DNA from: Archaeoglobaceae archaeon | GTDB taxonomy: Archaea; Halobacteriota; Archaeoglobi; Archaeoglobales; Archaeoglobaceae | DNA length: 64,000 bases | Assembly: GCA_025058735.1 (NCBI GenBank) | Contig: JANXDX010000004.1 | Coordinates: 1 to 64,000 of the forward strand | Reading direction: 5' to 3' | Shown: positions 52,512 to 61,517 of the stretch, one piece after another | Layout: each line of letters starts with the position of its first letter | Position numbering within the stretch: the stretch's first letter is position 1 | The notes under the pieces: generated by a model | The model's database searches: none | What the model was told of the DNA's origin: nothing | Seen by the model: only the letters and a program-made list of their open reading frames with translations | Made by a program: the position numbers and the translations under genes

Positions 52512-53061
52512 AAGTGACAATCTTTAAAACTTCTTTTTTAACTTCTTCTACAGGCCTTGAGGCATCGACTATCTTTATGTTGTCATCTTTCAACTTCAAA
52601 AATTCTTCTCTAACTTTTTTTAAATACTCTTTATCTTCAAAGACACTTCTACTTTCTTTTCTGCTCAGAGCAGTTTCAACATCTAGATCTAAAAGTATAA
52701 CCAGATCAGGCTTTGGAGCAATTTTCTCATTTTCTCTCTTTATAATTTCGGCGTTCAATCCTCTAGCTGCTTGGTATGCTATGTTTGAGTAGTAGTAGCG
52801 ATCCATGATCACTATTTTTCCACTACTCAAAGCTGGAATTATGTTCTTTTGAACATCTATCGATCTATCTTTCAGAAACAACTCAAGTTCTTTTTCAGCA
52901 TCTAACCTTTCTTTCATCGATCTTAGAATCTTCCCGTATTCACTGTCACTCGGTTCTTTAAAAGTTACAACGTCATAACTCAACTTTTTCAACTCTTCAG
53001 CCAGAAACTTGACAATTGTACTTTTACCAGCACCATCTATCCCTTCAACCGCTATCAACAC
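52489..53061 (-). CDS. tmk: Thymidylate kinase
   Basis: Phosphorylates dTMP to dTDP for DNA synthesis. The 190-residue protein has P-loop EGIDGAGKSTIVKFLAEEL (near 5-23), the TMK signature MDRYYYSNIAYQAARGL near 91, and VILLDLDVETALSRK near 122 as the lid region. The DRY motif and the Asp that contacts the substrate are intact. It is monocistronic and convergent with the CBS gene (23-bp overlap), and divergent from the peptidase gene with a short gap. No other thymidylate gene is in this window. Confidence 0.95.
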   Translation of the reverse strand: MLIAVEGIDGAGKSTIVKFLAEELKKLSYDVVTFKEPSDSEYGKILRSMKERLDAEKELELFLKDRSIDVQKNIIPALSSGKIVIMDRYYYSNIAYQAARGLNAEIIKRENEKIAPKPDLVILLDLDVETALSRKESRSVFEDKEYLKKVREEFLKLKDDNIKIVDASRPVEEVKKEVLKIVTSILPKEL

Positions 53062-53129
53062 AGTTGTGTAGTTAATGAACTTTTAATTTTTTCTAGCAAC
53101 TTTTTTTAGCAAAGATCTATGCTTTTTTT

Positions 53130-54185
53130 ATGAGATGCTTTATACTTTACGCTTCGAGCAAGGATGCAAATTTCTACTACATGACACGCTTTAAAACTAC
53201 AGACCCTTGCATATACTTGCTTTGTGAAGATAAAACGGAACTCTTGATCGTTCCAAAGATGGAACTTAGGAGAGCTGAAAGAGAAAGTAAGGTTAAAGAG
53301 TTAGCATCTTTTGAGGATCTTGGATACAAGGAATTTATAAAGAAATTAGATCCTAAGGAAGCAGTTTTACAGGTTTTGATAAGAATTTTGAATGAGTGCA
53401 AAGTCAAGGAAGTTGTAGTTCCAGAAAATTTTCCAGCTTATTATGCTTTCAAACTTTCGGAAAATTTCAAGATCGTGTTCGATAACCCTGTGAAAAAGAG
53501 GAGAGTTATAAAGTCTATATCAGAAATAAATGAAATTGAAAAAGTTGCTAGAAAGATTTTAGAAACTTTTGATTGGCTTTTGAAGAACTTCAAATTCAAT
53601 AGGTGTGAGGAAGTTAGAAGAACTGTTGAAATGAAACTTTATGAGATGGGATGTTTAGCTGAAGGTACTATAGCATCTTCTGGAAAAATATCTTCAGATC
53701 CACATGAAATTGGTAGAGGGAAAATAGAAGACCACTTAGTTTTAGACATCTTTCCAAAAAGCTTAGAAAGTCTTTACTATGCAGATTTCACCAGAACTAT
53801 ATTTTTAAACAAAAATTTGGAATTAGAAGAGATGTTCGATGCTGTTTTAGATGCACAGAGTGAAGCTCTATCTATGATCAAAGATGGAGTTAATGCTAGA
53901 GACGTCCATGAAATGGTGAAATGCAAGCTTGAAGAGAGAGGTTTCAAAACTGATAAAGGAGAAGGGTTCATACATTCAACTGGCCACGGTGTTGGACTTG
54001 AAATTCATGAGGAGCCAAGAATTTCAGAGCAAAATTATACTTTGAGAAGTGGAATGGTTGTAACTGTAGAACCAGGTCTCTATTACAGGGAAGTTGGTGG
54101 TGTAAGGGTTGAAGATTTGATTGTGATCACTAAAGATGGCTGCAAAATTTTGACGGATTATGAAAAAAAGATCAAACTTTTTTAG
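53130..54185 (+). CDS. pepQ: Xaa-Pro aminopeptidase-like M24 metallopeptidase
   Basis: A 351-residue enzyme with an N-terminal creatinase-like domain (1-125) and a C-terminal M24 pita-bread domain. Metal ligands are VLDIFPKSLESLYYADFTRT (two aspartates), the His in HSTGHGVGLEIHEEP, and two glutamates in TVEPGLYYREVGGVRVED. This gives a binuclear metal peptidase cleaving Xaa-Pro bonds. Archaeal homologues are usually prolidases with Co2+ or Mn2+. The end overlaps the serS gene by 14 bp on the opposite strand. Confidence 0.92.
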   Translation: MRCFILYASSKDANFYYMTRFKTTDPCIYLLCEDKTELLIVPKMELRRAERESKVKELASFEDLGYKEFIKKLDPKEAVLQVLIRILNECKVKEVVVPENFPAYYAFKLSENFKIVFDNPVKKRRVIKSISEINEIEKVARKILETFDWLLKNFKFNRCEEVRRTVEMKLYEMGCLAEGTIASSGKISSDPHEIGRGKIEDHLVLDIFPKSLESLYYADFTRTIFLNKNLELEEMFDAVLDAQSEALSMIKDGVNARDVHEMVKCKLEERGFKTDKGEGFIHSTGHGVGLEIHEEPRISEQNYTLRSGMVVTVEPGLYYREVGGVRVEDLIVITKDGCKILTDYEKKIKLF

Positions 54186-55530
54186 GCTTTATGTATTCTT
54201 TTGGTGCTGAATCTATGTTTTCTAAATATTTTCTTAGAACTTTTGGGATCTCGACTATTCCATCTTCAAGTTGAAAGTTCTCTATTATAGCAGTTATGGC
54301 TCTAGTAGTTGCTATTGCTGTTGAATTCAAAGTATGAACAAAACCTTTGCTTGGATAACCTTTCTTTTCAGCGTACCTTATGTTCAACCTATAACTTTGC
54401 CAATCGGTACAGTTGCTGCAGGAGACCATTTCTCTATATCTAGCCTGAGCCGGCATCCATGCTTCTAAATCGTATTTCTTTGAAGCTACAACTCCTAGAT
54501 CTCCACTGCAAACATTTACAATTCTGTAAGGAATTCTAAGCTTTTGCCACATTTCTTCTACATTTTCTATAAGTTTTTCGTGCCAACTCCAGCTATTTTC
54601 TGGTAAACAAAAGATGAATTGCTCAACTTTGTTGAAATGATGAACTCTAAATATTCCTTTTGTATCTTTTCCATGAGCTCCAGCTTCTTTTCTAAAGCAA
54701 GGACTTACTCCTGCATAAAGTATAGGAAGTTCGTTTTCTTCAAGAACTTCGTTCATGTATATCGCAGCGATGCTGTGCTCACTTGTAGCTATTAGGTAAA
54801 GATCTTCACCCTCTATTTTGTACAAAACTTCTTCAAAATCTGAAAAAGTTGTTACACCTTCATAAGCTTCTCTTTTTAGCATGTAAGGTGGTACAACAAC
54901 TTTAAATCCTTTTTTAGTTAAGAAATCTAAAGCAAAAAGTGTTAGAGCAAAGTCCAGCCATACTAGATCGTCAAAAAGATAGTAAAACCTTGATCCTGCA
55001 ACTTTTCCAGCTCTAGCTGTATCTGCCCAACCAAAGATCTCTACAGCATCTGCATGAGCTAATGGCATAACGTCGACGACTTCGTATTCAGCGTTACCCT
55101 TCGTCATCTTTAAGAATTTGTCTAGATGTTCAAAGTAAACTTTAGCTTTTCCCCAATACTTAATTGGAACGTTGTCATCTTCGCTCTTTCCTATAGGAAC
55201 ACTTTCGTGGATTATGTTTGGAATACTTAAAAGAGTTTTTTCTAATTCTTTTTCAATATCTTTAAGTTCTTTTTCAACTCTTTCAACTTCTTCAGATAAC
55301 TTCTTCGCCTCTTCTATCGCTTTAATTTTTTCGTCTCCATTTAAATTTTTTATTATAGTTGAAAGTTCTCTTCTCTTTTTTCTGAGTTTATTAACTTCTT
55401 TTAGTTTTTCTCTCCAATATCTGTCTAAATTTACAGCTTTTTCGACAATTTCAATATTTTCTCCTCTTCTTCTTTGTGATTCAATTAGAATTCTAGGATC
55501 TTCTCTCAAAGCTTTTAATATGCTCCACAC
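54172..55530 (-). CDS. serS: Seryl-tRNA synthetase
   Basis: Charges tRNA-Ser with serine. The 452-residue protein is the common (bacterial/eukaryotic-like) form: an N-terminal tRNA-binding coiled coil (about 28-105: long alternating Lys/Glu helices) and the class II catalytic domain. Motif 2 is PCFRKEAGAHGKDTKGIFRVHHFNKVEQF near 278, and motif 3 has LNSTAIATTRAITAIIENFQ near 403. The rare archaeal methanogen-type SerRS is thus absent here. It is followed by ctaB upstream on the same strand by 19 bp, so they may share a transcript. It overlaps pepQ by 14 bp. Confidence 0.96.
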   Translation of the reverse strand: MWSILKALREDPRILIESQRRRGENIEIVEKAVNLDRYWREKLKEVNKLRKKRRELSTIIKNLNGDEKIKAIEEAKKLSEEVERVEKELKDIEKELEKTLLSIPNIIHESVPIGKSEDDNVPIKYWGKAKVYFEHLDKFLKMTKGNAEYEVVDVMPLAHADAVEIFGWADTARAGKVAGSRFYYLFDDLVWLDFALTLFALDFLTKKGFKVVVPPYMLKREAYEGVTTFSDFEEVLYKIEGEDLYLIATSEHSIAAIYMNEVLEENELPILYAGVSPCFRKEAGAHGKDTKGIFRVHHFNKVEQFIFCLPENSWSWHEKLIENVEEMWQKLRIPYRIVNVCSGDLGVVASKKYDLEAWMPAQARYREMVSCSNCTDWQSYRLNIRYAEKKGYPSKGFVHTLNSTAIATTRAITAIIENFQLEDGIVEIPKVLRKYLENIDSAPKEYIKPKKV

Positions 55531-55549
55531 AGAGAAAGATTCTTCTATG

Positions 55550-56392
55550 CTATATTAACTTTCCGAAAAGTATTGAAAAGTAAACAATTCCCAAAGTAAA
55601 GCTCGCAATTTTGTACATGATTCTAGCAAGAGCTCTACTCGGTTTTAGAGCAAACTTTACAGCTTTGTAAAGAAACATCAAAATTGCCAAGATAGAGACC
55701 AAGAGAGCAAATACGTTCAATGGTAAAACGTAGTATAAAATGATGATAACGAAGAGCATAGATGCTATTGAGGTCACGATCACCCAAGAAGCAACATCCA
55801 TTCCAACAACCAATGGTAGCATCGGAATTCCAGCTTTCCTGTAATCTTCCTCGTAGTAAATACTTATGTACCATATGTGTGAAGGTATCCAGAGAAAAAC
55901 TATTAAAGCTAGAAGTATTCCAGCTAAACTAAATGTATCAACTGCTACCCATCCTGCTAAAGCTGGCATTGCTCCAGCAATTCCGCCGAGAAGTATTGAT
56001 AAACTACTTCTACGTTTCAATAAAATCGTATATATAGGTATATCGAAGATAAAGCCTAAAAAAAGTACTATGAGGAGTTCTAAGTCGACCAATAAGGAGA
56101 TCAGAAGACCGATTGAGAGAAGTGTTGAGCCGTAAACTAAGCAATGATTAGGTTTGAGCCGACCAGAAGGTACTGGTCTTTTCCTCGTTCTCTGCATAAT
56201 CATGTCCACATCTTTGTCAAAAAACATGTTTAAAGCCGTAGTTCCTGCTATTGCTAAAAAGGTTGCGAAGAAAGATTTGAAAAGAATGAAATTGAAACCT
56301 CCACCGGCGACAAAGTAAGCTATTAAGAACGTTACCATGAGAAGAAACGTTTGTTTAGGCTTTATAGCATCGATCAAAGCTTTCACTATCAC
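55550..56392 (-). CDS. ctaB: Protoheme IX farnesyltransferase (heme O synthase)
   Basis: A 280-residue UbiA-superfamily membrane prenyltransferase with about nine helices. It shows both aspartate motifs in the CtaB form: NMFFDKDVDMIMQRTRKRPVP near 60 and YEEDYRKAGIPMLPLVVG near 185, with ILLKRRSSLSILLGGIAGAMPALAGW between. CtaB converts heme B to heme O for oxygen-reducing oxidases. In an archaeon otherwise anaerobic by its neighbours this is unexpected; related UbiA enzymes for archaeal lipids lack this heme-specific pattern. No oxidase or CtaA gene is in the window. It lies between serS and htpX. Confidence 0.85.
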   Translation of the reverse strand: MIVKALIDAIKPKQTFLLMVTFLIAYFVAGGGFNFILFKSFFATFLAIAGTTALNMFFDKDVDMIMQRTRKRPVPSGRLKPNHCLVYGSTLLSIGLLISLLVDLELLIVLFLGFIFDIPIYTILLKRRSSLSILLGGIAGAMPALAGWVAVDTFSLAGILLALIVFLWIPSHIWYISIYYEEDYRKAGIPMLPLVVGMDVASWVIVTSIASMLFVIIILYYVLPLNVFALLVSILAILMFLYKAVKFALKPSRALARIMYKIASFTLGIVYFSILFGKLI

Positions 56393-56497
56393 ATCAAAAG
56401 CTATTTCTTTAGGAAATAAAATCTTTTTGAAAAGAAAAACAGTTGACTAAAAATTGAAAATTTGCTCGTTCGATTGAAGATAAAAATTATATAATAA

Positions 56498-57499
56498 TTA
56501 TAACTTAATAGTATCAATAAACTTAAGCCTTTTCGGTATCGGTGGATGAGTTGACAGAAATTCTTCGATCGCTGAAACTTTAGCACTTTTTATCCTTTCT
56601 ATGTCACCTCTAGTTAATGGATTTGCTGCGGCGTTTGCGAAAGCATATATGAAGAGTGTTCTAAACTTGTTGTCAGCTATTACATCGTGCATCTGTGGAT
56701 AGCGATGATAGAAGAGGAATATCTTTGCTAAACTTCTCTGCATAGCCTCTTTACCTGCAGCAAAGGTTCCTTCAAAGTCAGCATAATATTCTCTCAACCT
56801 GCTGAAAGCCAAAACCAGTATTTGAACTATGAAAGATATCACTACTGCAGCAAGTCCAACAGCAGCTAGTTGTAAACCTCTTCTTTCATCGTGCATAGCA
56901 GCGTGTATCAAAGCGTAGCCTAGGTAGAAGATTATCGACGGAAGTAGACCGAAGAACAACATCACTAAGTTATCTCTATGCTTGTGATGGCCTATCTCAT
57001 GCCCTACAACTGCTTCAAGCTCTTCCTTAGTAAGCATCCTCATCAGAGAATCTGAAACTGCAACGTATTTTCCAGTTAAAAAGTTTCCGTATGCAAAGGC
57101 ATTTGGTGGAGAACTTACTACTACTGCTTTTGGTGGCTTTACTTTCAATCTTTGTGCTACGCTGTTCACTACTGCTTGAAGTTCTTCGCTCGATTTAGCT
57201 CCAAAGCTCAAGTTTATCATGTATGGTGAAACTAAGTATATCAGAAGGTTTACTATTACGAGGAAAATTAGAAGTCCTATGAAGCTTATGACTACTCCTG
57301 CAAAAGACAATATCAAGTAGATGACAGATGCAGATATAGCTAGTATAAGTATGGCTAGCAGTACCATAGAAACGTGCAGCGAAAACCTGCCAGATACTTT
57401 GTTCGCTACCTTTGGCGCTATCAGAGTTGCCAATGCGAACATTAGAAGGTATCCTGCGATCGCTAGTATCCAATATATCGGATCAAATATCAGGAACAT
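56498..57499 (-). CDS. htpX: M48 family membrane zinc protease HtpX
   Basis: A 333-residue membrane protease for misfolded membrane proteins. The zinc site is VVGHEIGHHKHRD near 165 with the third ligand in YYADFEGTFAAG near 240. Membrane helices lie at about 8-28, 38-65, 67-95, and 180-235. The ending LSTHPPIPKRLKFIDTI is a family hallmark. It is in the same orientation as ctaB, 105 bp away, with its own leader region. Stress response is inferred from the family. Confidence 0.93.
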   Translation of the reverse strand: MFLIFDPIYWILAIAGYLLMFALATLIAPKVANKVSGRFSLHVSMVLLAILILAISASVIYLILSFAGVVISFIGLLIFLVIVNLLIYLVSPYMINLSFGAKSSEELQAVVNSVAQRLKVKPPKAVVVSSPPNAFAYGNFLTGKYVAVSDSLMRMLTKEELEAVVGHEIGHHKHRDNLVMLFFGLLPSIIFYLGYALIHAAMHDERRGLQLAAVGLAAVVISFIVQILVLAFSRLREYYADFEGTFAAGKEAMQRSLAKIFLFYHRYPQMHDVIADNKFRTLFIYAFANAAANPLTRGDIERIKSAKVSAIEEFLSTHPPIPKRLKFIDTIKL

Positions 57500-57532
57500 G
57501 TATCTAGTTACAGCCCCAAGTTAAAAAATTTT

Positions 57533-58642
<1,110 letters not shown>

Positions 58643-58659
<17 letters not shown>

Positions 58660-58948
58660 CTCCTCCCTCCATCTTTCCAAAGTTTCTCTCGATTATGTGT
58701 TCTTCTTCGATCGAAACAAGATCATCTTTTGTATCGTAAATTTTTATATAACACTTAGCTTCTGCCTTTCCAAACTCTGTTTTTATATAGTCAACTACGA
58801 TCCTGTCTACTTCAGCATTAAAAAGACCTGAAACTCTCTGTCTAACTTCGTTTCTGTTCGGAGTACTTTTGTCAAAAACAATTTTGCAAAAAATTTCTTT
58901 TCTCTTCAACAGAGGATTGTAACGTTCATTTTCAACTACAATTTCCAA
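58643..58948 (-). CDS. rps24e: 30S ribosomal protein S24e
   Basis: A 101-residue small-subunit protein. The opening [19 protein letters not shown] and the central [16 protein letters not shown] match archaeal S24e, and the middle [26 protein letters not shown] completes the fold. The TTG at 58948 is chosen because a GGAGGTG lies seven bases before it and the family starts there; longer ATG and TTG starts at 58954 and 58963 would place the ribosome site inside the gene. It overlaps the dephospho-CoA kinase gene end by 17 bases. Confidence 0.92.
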
Positions 58949-59471
58949 AAACATCACCTCCAACTTTTTCCATCATTTTAACAAATTCGAGCATTTGAAC
59001 CTTCTTCTCTTCAGTAATTTCCACTGCAACTACACCTTCTCTTGGCTGTCCATATATTAAAACAGATTTTAGTGGTAAAAGTATTATAAGTGGTATTGCA
59101 GCTAGATCTTCTTCACCTTCTACAAAAACGCAGACCCTTTTTCCATTTAAAGCGAGATCTACTGCTATTTTTAGCGTCTCCACAAGTTCTTTAGTTATAA
59201 AGCCAGCCGGATTTTTTGTATTTAGAATTTCAAATCCCTCAAGTTTTTCTAACTTGTAACGATCTCTGAGAGTTTTTCCGTCGATCACAGCTATGTCTAA
59301 TTTTACTCTACACTTCAAAGCGCAACTAGTGACTACATCTCCAACAAAAGCTGCAATTTTAGCTCTTTTCAGCTCTTCTACATGTTTTAAAACATTTTCT
59401 CCATCTCTGTACAATTTTCCTTGAGGTTTGGAAAGTTCTGCTCTAAGTTTTTCTGGTAGCTTAAGCATCAA
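58932..59471 (-). CDS. GTP-dependent dephospho-CoA kinase (DUF359)
   Basis: Adds the 3'-phosphate to dephospho-CoA, the last step of CoA synthesis, using GTP as archaea do. The 179-residue protein has the DUF359 features: FVGDVVTSCAL near 42, LDIAVIDGKTLRD near 57, an NPAGFIT loop, CVFVEGEEDLAAIPLIILLP near 115, and YGQPREGVVAVEIT near 142. It is a member of the conserved Rpo7-Spt4-DPCK-S24e-S27ae-Kae1 operon and overlaps both neighbours. The double Met start (MMLKLPEKL) leaves a one-codon doubt. Confidence 0.93.
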   Translation of the reverse strand: MMLKLPEKLRAELSKPQGKLYRDGENVLKHVEELKRAKIAAFVGDVVTSCALKCRVKLDIAVIDGKTLRDRYKLEKLEGFEILNTKNPAGFITKELVETLKIAVDLALNGKRVCVFVEGEEDLAAIPLIILLPLKSVLIYGQPREGVVAVEITEEKKVQMLEFVKMMEKVGGDVFGNCS

Positions 59472-59656
59472 TCAACCCTCAGTGCAAACTTTCCAGGAAC
59501 TTTTATTCCTAACTTTTTTGCAATTTCACTTTTTTCAGGATCCAATATTATTACATAACCAAACCACTCTTTTGTAAATTCTGAACTTCCACAGTTTTTA
59601 CAAATAGATGTGTCAGCGTTTATGTACTTGCATTTTTTGCATGCAAGCTCAGTCAT
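59468..59656 (-). CDS. spt4: Transcription elongation factor Spt4 (RpoE'')
   Basis: A 62-residue zinc protein that pairs with Spt5 and keeps RNA polymerase elongating. Zinc ligands are ACKKCKYI and SICKNCGSSEF, followed by WFGYVIILDPEKSEIAKKLGI, which binds Spt5. The length is typical. It overlaps rpo7 by four bases and the dephospho-CoA kinase gene by four bases, in the standard archaeal order. Confidence 0.96.
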   Translation of the reverse strand: MTELACKKCKYINADTSICKNCGSSEFTKEWFGYVIILDPEKSEIAKKLGIKVPGKFALRVD

Positions 59657-60210
59657 TGAGATCCCTTCTTTACCTCCTCATCTATCCATTTCAATGCTCC
59701 AAGCCAAGGTTGTCTCATAGTCAGCCCAATCCTACTTTTTTCAGGATCTCTTTCTTTCAAGCTCAGCGATACTATTCTAGCTCTTACAAGATCTCCCTCT
59801 TCCAACGTTTTTTTAGTTTCTCTTCCAACAAATCTCCTGTTCTTCTCATCAAATACAACGTAATCATCAGTTATCTGGCTCATGTGAAGTAGAGCATCGA
59901 AAGGTCCAATCGAAACGAAGGCTCCAAATTCAACAATTTCTACAACTTCTCCTTCAACTATTTCTTGAAGAATTGGTTTAAAACATATTGCGGTAAAAAC
60001 TACGTCGAAGTAAACTGCTCCATCTCCTTCAATCATTTTTCCTTCCCCGATCTCTTCAACACTTTCGATTCCTACGATCATTCCATGATCTCTATCAACT
60101 CTACCTTCAAACTGTTCCCAAAGCAGCGAATTAATTACTTCTTCAAAGTCTTCTCCTAGGCGAGATGGAGGAACGCGAACTGTATCACGCAACTTGATCC
60201 TAGCGTACAT
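59653..60210 (-). CDS. rpo7: DNA-directed RNA polymerase subunit Rpo7 (E')
   Basis: The 185-residue Rpb7-like stalk subunit of archaeal RNA polymerase. The N-terminal RNP-like domain (KLRDTVRVPPSRLGEDFEEVI) is followed by an S1/OB domain that binds nascent RNA (VEGEVVEIVEFGAFVSIGPFDALLHMSQI, residues 80-150) and a family C-terminus. It is the head of the conserved operon ending in kae1. A short AT-rich upstream region and the divergent metallophosphoesterase end precede it. Confidence 0.97.
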   Translation of the reverse strand: MYARIKLRDTVRVPPSRLGEDFEEVINSLLWEQFEGRVDRDHGMIVGIESVEEIGEGKMIEGDGAVYFDVVFTAICFKPILQEIVEGEVVEIVEFGAFVSIGPFDALLHMSQITDDYVVFDEKNRRFVGRETKKTLEEGDLVRARIVSLSLKERDPEKSRIGLTMRQPWLGALKWIDEEVKKGSQ

Positions 60211-60242
60211 GATAAGAGAAGCTGCTAGTTGGTAATATAAAT

Positions 60243-60956
60243 TTAACTTAAAGCACTTAAGAGCTCATCTATCGTCCCAAGGTAAAGTACATCTTTTTCT
60301 ATTGCATAGATTTCAATTTTTTTAACTTTTTTTAGTATAGGTGATAGGAACTCTCTAGATAGAACGTCGCAACCAGGCATCAACTTTGAAAAAGCAGGTA
60401 AAACTAGAATTTTACTATCGGCAAAAAGATAGCATGGATAACTGTAAACTGCTCCGTGTATCTTAACTTTTACAACTGGATGCTCATGGCCCATTACTAT
60501 TTTTTTGCATTCAACATCTCTATGCCCATGAACTATACAAAATCCTTGAACTTCTAACGCATCTTTTATCTCTAATCCAAACTTCGAAATTATGCTAGTT
60601 AAAAAGTTGTCGTGATTTCCTTTAACAATTTCAAGTTTTACACCAAATTCTAAAACTTTCTCAACAAATTCTCTAACATCTTCCCGCTCATATGGTAGAT
60701 TTTTACCGAACTCATGCTTTAGATCGCCAGCTATCACCAGTTCAACAATTCCATATTTGTTTATAATTTTTTTAACATTTTTAACGATCTCCTTTACTTG
60801 CAACCTTGGAATAGCTATTCCCATCTCTTGCAAAGCATTTTCAATTCCAAGGTGAAGATCAGATATTACTGCTACATCTCTTATTATGCAAGCTCTTTCA
60901 GGTGTAAGTTCAACATCACCAAACACATAAAAAAGTTTAAAAAATGCAGATAACAA
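60243..60956 (-). CDS. Archaeal calcineurin-like metallophosphoesterase
   Basis: A 237-residue protein of the archaeal SbcD/Mre11-like small metallophosphoesterase group. Metal motifs are AVISDLHLGIENA near 30, IAGDLKHEFG near 72, VKGNHDNF near 115, and GHEHPVVKV near 148. It is probably a phosphodiesterase or nuclease, but this group has no assigned role. Divergent from it by five bases is the P-loop gene, with opposing starts, so they share a promoter region. Confidence 0.9.
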   Translation of the reverse strand: MLSAFFKLFYVFGDVELTPERACIIRDVAVISDLHLGIENALQEMGIAIPRLQVKEIVKNVKKIINKYGIVELVIAGDLKHEFGKNLPYEREDVREFVEKVLEFGVKLEIVKGNHDNFLTSIISKFGLEIKDALEVQGFCIVHGHRDVECKKIVMGHEHPVVKVKIHGAVYSYPCYLFADSKILVLPAFSKLMPGCDVLSREFLSPILKKVKKIEIYAIEKDVLYLGTIDELLSALS

Positions 60957-60960
60957 TTTT

Positions 60961-61515
60961 GTGTTATTGCTACTCTTAGGTCCAACCGGAAGTGGAAAAT
61001 GTAAACTGATAGGATCTGTACTACAAGACTTTGAAAAAGTAATTTGGATTTCTACAGTTGCAAGTGCTAGACTTGTGAGAAAAATGTTGAAAAAAGAAGT
61101 TTGGATAATAGACGTCCTTGGATATAGAAATGAAAAAAACGTTTTAGTTTCAAATCCAATAAGTTTAAGCGAGATCGGTGTAGCTCTATCAAAGGTAGTG
61201 GAAAACGTTGGAAAGAACTACTTACTTGTTTTCAATTCAATTTCTGGACTTTTAATGCACCATCCTCACCAAAAGGTTCTACCTTTCCTAAAAAACATCA
61301 TAGCAAGGATCGATTACGACGACAGCTACGGTATCTTTACTTTAGTCAAAGGTTCTCAAAGTGTAGAAGCGGAAAACTCTATTTTAATGCTATTTCCGAA
61401 CATAATTGAAATTGAAAAGAATTTAAAAATATTGAAGACGATTCATCCTTTTGAAAAGAGAGAGTTTGAATTTGAATCAGGAAAAGATTTAATCAAGAAG
61501 ATACTCGAAATTTAA
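60961..61515 (+). CDS. P-loop protein with unusual Walker A (RecA-like)
   Basis: A 184-residue protein from a GTG start. The Walker A is GPTGSGKC (residues 7-14): Cys replaces the Ser/Thr that normally coordinates Mg2+. The Walker B-like strand is NYLLVFNSISGLLMHH near 87, without the usual Asp, and a later ILMLFPNIIEIE strand. It resembles the archaeal RecA/KaiC-like small ATPases in the order of strands, but probably binds nucleotide poorly or is regulatory. It is two bases before the DUF362 ferredoxin gene and shares its start region with the divergent metallophosphoesterase, so these may be functionally linked (inference). Confidence 0.6.
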   Translation: MLLLLLGPTGSGKCKLIGSVLQDFEKVIWISTVASARLVRKMLKKEVWIIDVLGYRNEKNVLVSNPISLSEIGVALSKVVENVGKNYLLVFNSISGLLMHHPHQKVLPFLKNIIARIDYDDSYGIFTLVKGSQSVEAENSILMLFPNIIEIEKNLKILKTIHPFEKREFEFESGKDLIKKILEI

Positions 61516-61517
61516 AC

